A DNA stretch of 8,530 nucleotides from an uncultured Chloroflexota bacterium (lineage in GTDB: Bacteria > Chloroflexota > Anaerolineae > Anaerolineales > Villigracilaceae): contig CAILWD010000661.1 of the NCBI GenBank assembly GCA_903837815.1, forward strand, positions 1 to 8,530. The letters run 5' to 3'. The position numbers were made by a program, and so were the translations under genes. Below, piece after piece: positions 1 through 8,209 of the stretch (positions are counted from its first letter, which is position 1; every line of letters begins with the position of its first letter). The notes below the pieces were generated by a model. The model was not told where the DNA came from, made no database searches, and was given only the letters and a program-made list of their open reading frames with translations.

Positions 1-332
1 ATTTATTCTACATTTGCTTAAATGAGACATAAATTATCGTTTTATGCAATTGCTTGTGCTGTCCCTTGCTTTGTACTGTCTTATAGCGCGCGATTGTGCG
101 GGCCAGAATAGTCGGAATTAACCGTTTAGCCTTCCGCTTGCGCATAGATATTCGAAGGGCGCGGCAAATTTCTTGATGCCCATCTGCGGGGAATTCGACA
201 AGTGTATCAAAAAATCGTCTAACGTACATACCCGCCTGCAAGCCTGCTACTGCAAAACAAAACTGGATAAATCCCCGACTACAAAACGGCGGATAGCGCA
301 GAAAATGTGAAGCAAGACCCCAATGTCTTTAA
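1..332. other. AT-richer stretch left of icd, no firm gene
   Basis: Apart from the doubtful minus-strand frame at 8-229, I see no gene, RNA gene or repeat here. A small inverted repeat (AAGAC at 313-317, GTCTT at 325-329) lies just beyond the icd terminator stem and could add to transcript termination on the minus strand. The base composition differs from the coding regions to the right, as expected for intergenic or decaying sequence. Confidence 0.4.
8..229 (-). CDS. Doubtful small hypothetical protein, 73 aa
   Basis: This is an open frame reading leftward from an ATG at 227-229 to a TAG at 8-10; a TTG at 239-241 would add four residues. The predicted peptide is basic, with a run of Arg and Lys near its middle (MRKRKAKR), and I recognise no family. 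The only ribosome-site candidate is a weak GGCGGG just before the ATG. The frame stays open for about 100 bp upstream of the start, so the start is poorly defined. The DNA here is AT-richer than the genes to the right, and the codon use lacks their preference for G or C at third positions. It lies downstream of the icd terminator in the same orientation. It may be a real small gene, a decayed remnant or chance; I lean towards chance or a remnant. Confidence 0.2.
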   Translation of the reverse strand: MYVRRFFDTLVEFPADGHQEICRALRISMRKRKAKRLIPTILARTIARYKTVQSKGQHKQLHKTIIYVSFKQM

Positions 333-377
333 AAACCAACTCACCCGCGAAGGATTGATTTCGGGGTGAGTTGGTTT
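333..377 (-). terminator. Strong intrinsic terminator of icd, possibly bidirectional
   Basis: A perfect 14-bp inverted repeat (333-346 against 364-377) is extended inward by CGAA/TTCG (348-351 with 360-363) around an 8-nt loop. Read on the minus strand, the stem begins 14 nt after the icd stop codon and runs straight into five T residues (complement of 331-335), as in a Rho-independent terminator. On the plus strand the stem is followed by TTTAATTTT, so it could also stop transcripts entering from the left. Confidence 0.85.
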
Positions 378-391
378 AATTTTCGGGAAAT

Positions 392-1963
<1,572 letters not shown>

Positions 1964-1970
1964 CTGCTTC

Positions 1971-1977
1971 TCTCCTT
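1971..1977 (-). promoter_or_regulatory. Ribosome binding site of icd
   Basis: The minus strand reads AAAGGAGAG just before the icd ATG, a strong Shine-Dalgarno match at a normal spacing of about 7 nt. It fixes the start at 1963. Confidence 0.8.
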
Positions 1978-1993
1978 TGACTTGTTTTGACGC

Positions 1994-2002
1994 ATTATAA
2001 CA
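1994..2002 (-). promoter_or_regulatory. Extended -10 promoter of icd
   Basis: On the minus strand the sequence is TGTTATAAT, a perfect extended -10 (TGn plus TATAAT). The hexamer 17 bp upstream (AGAATA) is a poor -35, which an extended -10 commonly offsets. Transcription would begin near 1987 and give a short leader of about 24 nt that contains the ribosome site. Confidence 0.65.
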
Positions 2003-2106
2003 GTTGAAGAATTCCCTATTCTGCCTGGGCGGATTTTGTTCTGCTGTCTGTTTGAATCCTGCTTGTTTCCAAAGTTACAGTTTTTCATTTTTGCGTTCAA
2101 AATTCC

Positions 2107-2135
2107 TTGACGCGCATTCCACGTCCGCGTATAAT
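2107..2135 (+). promoter_or_regulatory. Near-consensus sigma70-type promoter of rpoC
   Basis: The -35 element TTGACG (2107-2112) matches the consensus at five of six bases. It is followed by a spacer of exactly 17 bp and a perfect TATAAT (2130-2135). Transcription should start near 2141-2143, leaving a leader of about 145 nt before the rpoC GTG. The match is strong enough to drive high expression without an upstream rpoB transcript. Confidence 0.85.
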
Positions 2136-2139
2136 TTCA

Positions 2140-2259
2140 ATGTTGGATACAAGAAAGCCTATCTTACAACAGCAAGCGCTTGAGGGAACTCCTCGAAGCG
2201 CTTGCCTTTGTTTGTCTCTGATGCGCACGGACTATGTGCCGGCAGGGACTTCTTGCTAA
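2140..2259 (+). CDS. Possible 39-codon upstream ORF in the rpoC leader
   Basis: An ATG at 2140-2142, 4 nt after the TATAAT box, opens a 39-codon frame ending at TAA 2257-2259, 27 nt before the rpoC start. No ribosome site is possible, so translation would have to be leaderless, and only if the transcript starts at or very near 2140. The peptide begins MLDTRKPILQQQ and ends with a Cys; I recognise no family. The frame runs through both arms of the leader hairpin, so a translating ribosome would keep that hairpin from forming. It could equally be a chance frame, and its codon use gives no clear support. Confidence 0.15.
   Translation: MLDTRKPILQQQALEGTPRSACLCLSLMRTDYVPAGTSC
2172..2205 (+). promoter_or_regulatory. 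Terminator-like hairpin in the rpoC leader (possible attenuator)
   Basis: A perfect 10-bp inverted repeat (GCAAGCGCTT at 2172-2181, AAGCGCTTGC at 2196-2205) is extended by GAGG/CCTC (2182-2185 with 2191-2194) around a 5-nt loop. It is followed by the T-rich run CTTTGTTTGTCT. This has the layout of an imperfect intrinsic terminator inside the rpoC leader, about 30 nt from the predicted transcript start. The segment CTCCTC (2189-2194) is also exactly complementary to the rpoC ribosome site GAGGAG (2273-2278). The sequence therefore allows control of either termination or translation, but neither is demonstrated. Confidence 0.55.
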
Positions 2260-2272
2260 GCACTTTATTTTT

Positions 2273-2278
2273 GAGGAG
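2273..2278 (+). promoter_or_regulatory. Ribosome binding site of rpoC
   Basis: GAGGAG lies 8 nt before the GTG at 2287. It decides the start: the next in-frame ATG (codon 20) lies inside the conserved N-terminal region and has no such site. Confidence 0.8.
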
Positions 2279-2286
2279 AGTACCCA

Positions 2287-5200
2287 GTGGAAACGAAGGG
2301 ACTGACCGCGCTCCGTATCAGCCTTGCCTCGCCGCAAACGATCATGTCATGGTCGTATGGAGAGGTGCTTAAACCCGAAACCATCAACTATCGCCGCCTC
2401 CGCCCAGAGAAGGACGGGCTTTTCTGCGAGGCAATTTTTGGACCCACCCGCGACTGGCAGTGTTACTGCGGAAAATACAAGAATCCCCGCTACAAGGGCA
2501 TCACCTGTGACAAATGCGGCGTCGAAGTGACTCGTTCCGCCGTCCGCCGTGAGCGCATGGGGCACATCACCCTCGCCACGCCGGTGGCGCACATCTGGTA
2601 CACCCGCCGCATCCCGTCGCAAATGGGGATGTTGCTCGACATCTCGCGCCGCAACCTCGACCGCGTGCTGTACTTCGCCCAGTACATCGTTACCTATGTG
2701 GACGAGGATGCGCGCAAGAAGGCGCTTCAGCGGCTGGAAGATGAAATCTCGGTTTCGGAGCGCGAGCAGGCTGCCAGCGTAAACGCCCAGATTGCAGAAA
2801 TCAAACGCGCCCGCGACCATAAAATTACCGAACTCAAACAGAAATTGGTCGCCATCGAGCAGGGCTACGACGAAGGCATTGCCGAGCAGATGGACCCCAT
2901 CATCAAGGAAGGGCAAAGGCTCGAAAAGGCTTTGCAAGAGCAGATGGGCGAGGCGGCGAAGAAAACCTTTGTTTTTGAATCCACTGGCGAGAAAATTCTC
3001 GACGCTGGCGACAAAATCAGCAGCAAGCACATTTCGCATGTTCAAAAGAGCGTTCAAAAGAAGATGGAATCGCTCGAAAACGAATTGAAGGACAAGAAGC
3101 AGCGCGAACTGGACGAAGTCAAAAATCAGTCTTCCGCCATCAAAGCCCAGGCAGATTTGGAGATGGAAGCCCTGCGCGGCGCATTGGAAACCGACAGTTC
3201 CGCTTCCTCCAATAACTCTTCGCGCCTGCGCGACGAACTGCTGGAACTGCGCCCCTTCACCTTCATCAGCGAAATTCGCTACCGCGAACTCAAACAGCGT
3301 TGGGGACAGGTCTTCCGCGCCGACATGGGCGCCGAAGCCTTCTTCGACATTCTCGAACGCCTCGATCTCGACAAACTCTCCGAAGAACTTTGGCATGAGG
3401 TCAAGACCACCAAGAGCAAGCAGAAGCGCAAGAAGTCTACAACCCGCTTGAAGGTAGTGGAAGCCTTCCGCCGTTCCGGAAACAGCCCGGCGTGGATGAT
3501 CCTCACCGTCCTGCCGGTCATTCCTCCCGACCTGCGCCCGATGGTGCAACTCGACGGCGGACGTTTCGCCACCTCCGACCTCAACGACCTGTACCGCCGC
3601 GTCATCAACCGCAACAACCGCTTGAAGAGATTGCTCGAACTTGGCGCGCCGGATGTCATCATCCGCAACGAGAAGCGCATGTTGCAGGAAGCCGTTGATA
3701 GCCTCATCGATAACAGCCAGCGTGGCAAAGCCCTCAGCCGCCGCGGACGCCGCGAACTCAAGTCTTTGAGCGACATGCTAAAAGGCAAGAAGGGACGTTT
3801 CCGCCGCAACCTCCTCGGCAAGCGTGTGGACTATTCTGGGCGTTCGGTGATCGTGGTCGGCCCCCAACTCAAACTCAACCAGTGCGGTCTGCCCAAGAGC
3901 ATGGCGCTGGAACTCTACCGCCCGTTTGTGATTGCCCGCCTCGTGCAGAACAATTACGCGGCGAACGTCAAAGGCGCGCGCCGTCTCATCGAGCGCAACC
4001 GCCCCGAAGTTTGGGAAGCCCTCGAAGGCGTCATCGGTGATCGCCCCGTCATGTTGAATCGCGCGCCCACCTTGCACCGTTTGGGCATTCAGGCGTTTGA
4101 GCCGATTCTCATCGAAGGTTCCGCCATTCAACTGCACCCGCTGGTCACCACCGCTTTCAACGCGGACTTCGACGGCGACCAGATGGCGGTCCACGTTCCG
4201 CTTTCACAAAAGGCTGTCCAGGAAGCCCGCGACCTGATGCTGGCTTCGAAGAACCTGCTCAAACCCGCCGATGGTGAACCCATCATTTCGCCGTCCAAAG
4301 ATATGGTGCTGGGCGTGTATTACCTGACCATGTCGCAGAAGGCTAACCACCGCGGCGATGGCCGCGCTTTCGCCAGCATGGACGAAGTGGAACTGGCGTA
4401 TGCCCTCGACCAGGTCGAAATTCACTCCGAAATCAAATTCCGCGCGAAGACCTGGTACGACGAAAAGGGTGACCGCCTGCCCGAAGTTGAAACCCGCGTA
4501 GTCGACACCACTGTCGGGCGTGTTCTGTTCAACCGTGTTTTGCCGGAACAAGTCCAGTTTATGAATGAGAAACTGGATAAGGGCGGCGTGAAGGACTTGA
4601 TCGCCGAAGTCTACGAACTATGTGGGCGCGAAATCACCACCGAGGTGGCAGACGCCATTAAACACATTGGGTTCGAGTACGCGACCAAATCCGGCACCAC
4701 GCTGGCGGTTGCCGATATTTCCATCCCGCCCGAACGCAAGGGGATTATCGACGAAGCCCTGAAGCAGGTCGAGGTGGTGCTGCGCGATTTCCGCCGTGGT
4801 TTGCTCACCGAGCAGGAAAAGAACGAGCGCGAAATCGAAATCTGGCAGCAGACCACCGAGCACGTGGGCGGCGCGGTCAAACGCCACATGGACCCCGATG
4901 GCAACCTCTCCATCATGGCGACTTCCGGCGCAACCAAGGGCGGTTTCTCCACCATTTCGCAACTGGCAGGTATGCGCGGTTTGATGGCTGACCCGTCCGG
5001 GCGCATCATCCCCATGCCCATCCGTTCCAACTTCCGCGAAGGTCTGACCGCGCAGGAATACTTCATCTCCACGCACGGCGCGCGCAAGGGTCTTGCCGAT
5101 ACCGCCCTCCGCACGGCAGACGCGGGCTACCTGACCCGCCGCCTGGTGGATATTGCCCAGGACATCATCATCAACGAACACGACTGCGGCACGCACGACG

Positions 5201-6537
5201 GCGTGTGGATTCGCAAAGCGGACGATGTTGCGGGTCAATCGCTCACCAGCCGCATTTACAGCCGGCTCACAGCAGACCGCATCTTCGACCCGAATACCGG
5301 CGAAGTGCTTGCCGAACGGGATGAAGTCATCACCCACGAACTGGCGCGCAAGATCGTCAACGCGGGCGTGACCGAAATCAAACTCCGCTCGCCCATGACC
5401 TGCGAACTGGCTCACGGCATCTGTTCGAAATGTTACGGCATCGACCTCGGACGCGGCGAACTGGTGGACCTCGGCGCGGCAGTCGGCATTGTCGCCGCCC
5501 AATCCATCGGCGAACCCGGCACCCAGTTGACTCTCCGCACCTTCCACACCGGCGGTGTGGCTTCCCAGGGCGCAGCGGACATCACCACCGGTCTGCCCCG
5601 CGTGGAGGAAATTTTCGAAGCCCGCAAGATGCCGAAAGGTGAAGCGGTTGTGGCGGAGATCGCCGGCACGGTGCGCGTCATTCAATCCGAAAAATATACC
5701 GACATGCGCGAAGTTCACATCGAGTATGCCGAGATGATCCACGATGAATACCCGATCCCTGAAGACTGGAAATTCGTCGCCAAGGATGAATCTGAAGTGC
5801 AGGTTGGAGACATCCTCGCCACAAAAGAGAAAGCCACCATCACCGCCCAGCACAACGGGCGTGTGGCTGTGGAAAAGAAGGATCGCAAGATCATCGTCTC
5901 CTATGAACAGCGCGAAGAGGTGATCGAGGATATTCCCACCTCATCCCGCCTGCTTGTAAAGAATGGCGCCCACGTTGAAGCTGGTCAACCGTTGACCGAA
6001 GGTTCGCTCAACCCGCATCGCGTGCTCAAGATTCAGGGACGCGACGCCTGCCAGATGTACCTGATGACCGAAGTACAGAAGGTGTACCGCTCGCAGGGTC
6101 AGAACATCCACGACAAGCACTTCGAGGTCATCATCCGCAAGATGTTGAGCAAGGTGCAGGTGACCCGCCCCGGCGACACCAAGTTCCTGCCCGGCGACGC
6201 CGTGGATCGCCTCGAAATCCGCAAGGTGAACGAAGCCCTGATTGCCGAAGGCAAACAGCCCTCGAAATTCCAGGAAGTGCTGCTCGGCGTGACGAAAGCC
6301 TCGCTCAGCACCGACTCCTTCCTCTCCGCCTCCTCCTTCCAGCACACCATCAAGGTGCTGGCGAGCGCGGCAATCGGCTCCACCACCGACCCGCTCTTCG
6401 GCTTGAAGGAGAACGTCATCATCGGCAAACTCATCCCCGCAGGGACGGGCTTTATCCACGGACGTTTTACGGATGAACAGTCGCAGAATAACGCGCGGCA
6501 GTGGTCGCAGACCCCAGATACTTCTGCGGGCGATTAG
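2287..6537 (+). CDS. rpoC: DNA-directed RNA polymerase subunit beta'
   Basis: This is the largest subunit of RNA polymerase; it carries the catalytic magnesium site and most of the clamp. The protein is 1416 aa and starts at GTG. The first zinc site is Cys59, Cys61, Cys74, Cys77. A highly charged helical insert occupies about 139-320. The conserved core resumes at 345, with the lid/rudder region near 420-530 and the active-site motif NADFDGD at 625-631 (Asp627, 629, 631). The second zinc site is Cys967, Cys1039, Cys1046, Cys1049. The trigger loop lies near 1070-1100 (TLRTFHTGG, His1087) and lacks the large insert seen in E. coli. The C-terminal core (GLKENVIIGKLIPAGTG, 1372-1388) is intact. 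All key residues are present, with no frameshift. It is shorter than the Thermus protein and longer than that of Bacillus because of the clamp insert. rpoB is not upstream; a divergent icd is there instead, and rpoC has its own promoter and a structured leader. Confidence 0.98.
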   Translation: METKGLTALRISLASPQTIMSWSYGEVLKPETINYRRLRPEKDGLFCEAIFGPTRDWQCYCGKYKNPRYKGITCDKCGVEVTRSAVRRERMGHITLATPVAHIWYTRRIPSQMGMLLDISRRNLDRVLYFAQYIVTYVDEDARKKALQRLEDEISVSEREQAASVNAQIAEIKRARDHKITELKQKLVAIEQGYDEGIAEQMDPIIKEGQRLEKALQEQMGEAAKKTFVFESTGEKILDAGDKISSKHISHVQKSVQKKMESLENELKDKKQRELDEVKNQSSAIKAQADLEMEALRGALETDSSASSNNSSRLRDELLELRPFTFISEIRYRELKQRWGQVFRADMGAEAFFDILERLDLDKLSEELWHEVKTTKSKQKRKKSTTRLKVVEAFRRSGNSPAWMILTVLPVIPPDLRPMVQLDGGRFATSDLNDLYRRVINRNNRLKRLLELGAPDVIIRNEKRMLQEAVDSLIDNSQRGKALSRRGRRELKSLSDMLKGKKGRFRRNLLGKRVDYSGRSVIVVGPQLKLNQCGLPKSMALELYRPFVIARLVQNNYAANVKGARRLIERNRPEVWEALEGVIGDRPVMLNRAPTLHRLGIQAFEPILIEGSAIQLHPLVTTAFNADFDGDQMAVHVPLSQKAVQEARDLMLASKNLLKPADGEPIISPSKDMVLGVYYLTMSQKANHRGDGRAFASMDEVELAYALDQVEIHSEIKFRAKTWYDEKGDRLPEVETRVVDTTVGRVLFNRVLPEQVQFMNEKLDKGGVKDLIAEVYELCGREITTEVADAIKHIGFEYATKSGTTLAVADISIPPERKGIIDEALKQVEVVLRDFRRGLLTEQEKNEREIEIWQQTTEHVGGAVKRHMDPDGNLSIMATSGATKGGFSTISQLAGMRGLMADPSGRIIPMPIRSNFREGLTAQEYFISTHGARKGLADTALRTADAGYLTRRLVDIAQDIIINEHDCGTHDGVWIRKADDVAGQSLTSRIYSRLTADRIFDPNTGEVLAERDEVITHELARKIVNAGVTEIKLRSPMTCELAHGICSKCYGIDLGRGELVDLGAAVGIVAAQSIGEPGTQLTLRTFHTGGVASQGAADITTGLPRVEEIFEARKMPKGEAVVAEIAGTVRVIQSEKYTDMREVHIEYAEMIHDEYPIPEDWKFVAKDESEVQVGDILATKEKATITAQHNGRVAVEKKDRKIIVSYEQREEVIEDIPTSSRLLVKNGAHVEAGQPLTEGSLNPHRVLKIQGRDACQMYLMTEVQKVYRSQGQNIHDKHFEVIIRKMLSKVQVTRPGDTKFLPGDAVDRLEIRKVNEALIAEGKQPSKFQEVLLGVTKASLSTDSFLSASSFQHTIKVLASAAIGSTTDPLFGLKENVIIGKLIPAGTGFIHGRFTDEQSQNNARQWSQTPDTSAGD

Positions 6538-6570
6538 TCAGTAATTAGTGGTCAGTAATCAGTAATCAGG
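6538..6570 (+). repeat. Short tandem heptad repeat, unit TCAGTAA
   Basis: Directly after the rpoC stop there are four adjacent 7-bp units and a partial fifth: TCAGTAA, TTAGTGG, TCAGTAA, TCAGTAA, TCAGG. Three are identical and one differs at three positions. Heptad arrays of this kind between genes are known in cyanobacteria (STRR elements), and I recall similar ones in Chloroflexota genomes. The function is unknown. Confidence 0.7.
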
Positions 6571-6596
6571 AGGCGGCTCTTTGTGGGCCGCTTCTT
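6569..6596 (+). terminator. Probable intrinsic terminator of rpoC
   Basis: GCGGC (6573-6577) pairs with GCCGC (6587-6591), and outer A-T, G-C and wobble pairs lengthen the stem to about nine pairs (6569-6577 with 6587-6595). The following T tract is short and broken (CTTCTTGTAT), so termination may be incomplete. The hairpin ends right at the promoter of the next gene. Confidence 0.6.
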
Positions 6597-6597
6597 G

Positions 6598-6603
6598 TAT
6601 AAT
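6598..6603 (+). promoter_or_regulatory. -10 box placing transcript start at the ATG (leaderless)
   Basis: A perfect TATAAT lies 6 nt before the ATG at 6610, so the transcript would begin at or next to the start codon. No Shine-Dalgarno sequence is present. No good -35 is seen; its expected place falls inside the preceding hairpin. This is the layout of leaderless genes as described in Deinococcus and Actinobacteria. Confidence 0.55.
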
Positions 6604-6609
6604 TAAAAC

Positions 6610-7437
6610 ATGCCTGCGCCGTACGCGATTTCAAAAAAGCCGATGGGACTGCCCACACGGGGGAAGACTGCCTCGAATCGCCTGAGGCGGGTGGACAACT
6701 TCATCCTGCTCTACGAACCTTCGATTTTGACCTCCCCCCGATTTCACGACGCCTTTTTTGTCGATTTGGGCTACGGCTTCGACGCCCGCACCACCCTCGA
6801 AAGCGCGGAACGTTTCAGGCGGGTCAATCCGAACCTGCCCATCCTCGGCGTGGAAATCGAAAAAGACCGCGTGGAAGCCGCCCTGCCTTACGCGGATTCC
6901 ATCACCCATTTTCGGCTTGGCGGATTCAACCTGCCGCTGCGGACTGGCGAAACCGTCAGGCTGATCCGCGCCTTCAATGTGTTGCGGCAATACGAAAAGA
7001 AGGATTTTCTCCCTGCGTACGAAACGCTTGCCCCCTACGTCCTGCCCGGCGGATTGATGATCGAAGGCACATCGAATCCGTTTGGCAGTTTGTGGGTGGC
7101 AAACCTGGCTAGAAAAGTGAAAGATACCCGGAGCAGCGTCGAAGGGTGGAAGATGGAGGCGCTGGTTTTCAGCACCAACTTCCGCATCGGATTCGACATC
7201 ACGGATTTTCAAACAGTCCTGCCCAAAAATCTCATCCACCACGTTGTATCGGGCGAACCGATTTTCGATTTCTTCGAAGATTGGAAACGCTCCGCCGCGG
7301 AGACCTCGGCGGCAAAGACCTTCGGCTTGCGGCAATGGTTCATCGCTTCGGCGGAATCTCTTGCAGCAAAAGGTTATCGAATAGACCTGCGCAAAAAGTG
7401 GCTGGCAAAAGGCTGGCTGATCTGGAATCAAGAATGA
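6610..7437 (+). CDS. Class I SAM-dependent methyltransferase-like protein
   Basis: A soluble protein of 275 aa with no signal peptide. The segment VDLGYG (51-56), followed about 25 residues later by an acidic residue at the end of the second strand (GVEIE, Glu82), fits a Rossmann-fold SAM-binding site. The segment 117-153 (IRAFNVLRQY, then LAPYVLPGGLMIEG) matches the strand-4 to strand-5 region of class I methyltransferases, where a PGG turn is common. The N-terminal segment RGKTASNRLRRVD (18-29) resembles a conserved opening I recall from uncharacterised actinobacterial proteins of this type. The substrate is unknown. The start is chosen because a TATAAT lies 6 nt before the ATG; there is no ribosome site. 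Its stop overlaps the start of the deacetylase gene (ATGA), so the two are probably cotranscribed and translationally coupled. The fold assignment is fairly sure; methyltransferase activity is inferred. Confidence 0.65.
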   Translation: MPAPYAISKKPMGLPTRGKTASNRLRRVDNFILLYEPSILTSPRFHDAFFVDLGYGFDARTTLESAERFRRVNPNLPILGVEIEKDRVEAALPYADSITHFRLGGFNLPLRTGETVRLIRAFNVLRQYEKKDFLPAYETLAPYVLPGGLMIEGTSNPFGSLWVANLARKVKDTRSSVEGWKMEALVFSTNFRIGFDITDFQTVLPKNLIHHVVSGEPIFDFFEDWKRSAAETSAAKTFGLRQWFIASAESLAAKGYRIDLRKKWLAKGWLIWNQE

Positions 7438-8207
7438 AAACCCCCCACATTGTATTTTTATCCCTGCTTTTTATCCTGTCTGCGTGCGGCGGCAACGCGC
7501 CCGCGACTCTGCCCACCGTTCCCGTCACCGAGGCGCAGGGAATCACTTTTTCCAACACCGTGGTTAGCCTGACCTTCGACGACGGCGACGCGGACAATTA
7601 TTCGGTGCGCTCCTCCCTTGCGGAAAATAATCTTCATGCCACTTTCTATGTTGTGAGCGGATTCACCAATTCAAATGGCTACATGACTGACGACCAGCTC
7701 CGCGATCTGTACAACGACGGCAACGAAATCGGCGGGCATACCCTCAGTCACATCAAACTGACTGAAGTGCGCGGCGAAGACTTGAAGCGCGAAGTCTGCC
7801 AGGACCGCGACAACCTTGTCTCGTACGGCTTTGAGGTGGCATCCTTTGCCTATCCCTTCGGATATTATGACGACGAAGCGCAAAAAATGGTGAAGGATTG
7901 CGGTTACCAAAACGCACGCGGCGTTTCGGGCGGACCTGAGATACTTCCCCCGGCAGACGGCTATGGTCTTCGCGCCATGCCCTACGTCGTCAGCGATACC
8001 CGCTTCTCGAAATTGACCCGTTACGTGACCGACGTGGAAAAAGGCGGCGGCGGGTGGGTGATCTTCGTCTTTCACCACGTCTGCGATGGCTGTGACCAGT
8101 ATGCCGTCAAATTGGACGTTTTCGAAAAATTTGCCCGCTGGCTCGGCAAACAGCAAGCCAACGGGCTGGTGGTAAAAACAGTGGGCGAAGTGATGAGCGC
8201 GGAATAG
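7434..8207 (+). CDS. Polysaccharide deacetylase (NodB-type) lipoprotein
   Basis: 257 aa. The N-terminus is a lipoprotein signal: Lys2, a hydrophobic stretch at 6-16, then the lipobox LSAC with Cys18, so the mature protein should be lipid-anchored outside the membrane. A linker rich in Pro, Thr and Ala leads to a carbohydrate esterase 4 domain. The NodB motifs are TFDDG (47-51, Asp49 as likely base and Asp50 as metal ligand), HTLSH (102-106, metal ligands His102 and His106), AYPFG (139-143, in place of the usual RxPxG) and a late FHH (213-215) that can supply the catalytic His. The family removes acetyl groups from peptidoglycan, chitin-like or other N-acetylated polymers; the substrate here is not readable. 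Cys217 and Cys220 form a CDGC pair near the active-site His. A longer in-frame extension upstream was rejected because the lipoprotein signal and the ATGA overlap with the methyltransferase-like gene fix the start. The stop is 2 bp from that of a convergent gene. Confidence 0.88.
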   Translation: MKTPHIVFLSLLFILSACGGNAPATLPTVPVTEAQGITFSNTVVSLTFDDGDADNYSVRSSLAENNLHATFYVVSGFTNSNGYMTDDQLRDLYNDGNEIGGHTLSHIKLTEVRGEDLKREVCQDRDNLVSYGFEVASFAYPFGYYDDEAQKMVKDCGYQNARGVSGGPEILPPADGYGLRAMPYVVSDTRFSKLTRYVTDVEKGGGGWVIFVFHHVCDGCDQYAVKLDVFEKFARWLGKQQANGLVVKTVGEVMSAE

Positions 8208-8209
8208 AA

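Larger units (their letters stand above)
1964..2286. other. Divergent icd/rpoC control region
   Basis: This 323-bp region separates two divergently transcribed housekeeping genes. It holds the icd promoter and ribosome site on its left side, and the rpoC promoter, a leader of about 145 nt with one strong hairpin, and the rpoC ribosome site on its right. Between the two promoters (about 2003-2106) I see T-rich sequence on the plus strand but no clear operator palindrome. There is no trace of rpoB. Confidence 0.7.

Noticed and set aside
2225..2239. Second small inverted repeat (GCAC/GTGC) in the rpoC leader
   Set aside because: Only 4 bp with a 7-nt loop, which is within chance expectation; not listed as a feature.
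4618..5853. 411-codon minus-strand open frame opposite rpoC, and similar long antisense frames at 2347-3549
   Set aside because: They are antisense to the catalytic core of rpoC, with compositionally biased peptides (rich in His, Val, Phe, Gly). These are typical shadows of a G/C-third-position gene.
6631..7431. 266-codon minus-strand frame opposite the methyltransferase-like gene
   Set aside because: The plus-strand frame carries the SAM-fold motifs and the ATGA junction; the antisense peptide shows no family features.
7146..7433. N-terminal extension of the deacetylase frame by 96 codons
   Set aside because: It overlaps the methyltransferase-like gene out of frame, and the ATG at 7434 is followed directly by a lipoprotein signal with a lipobox.
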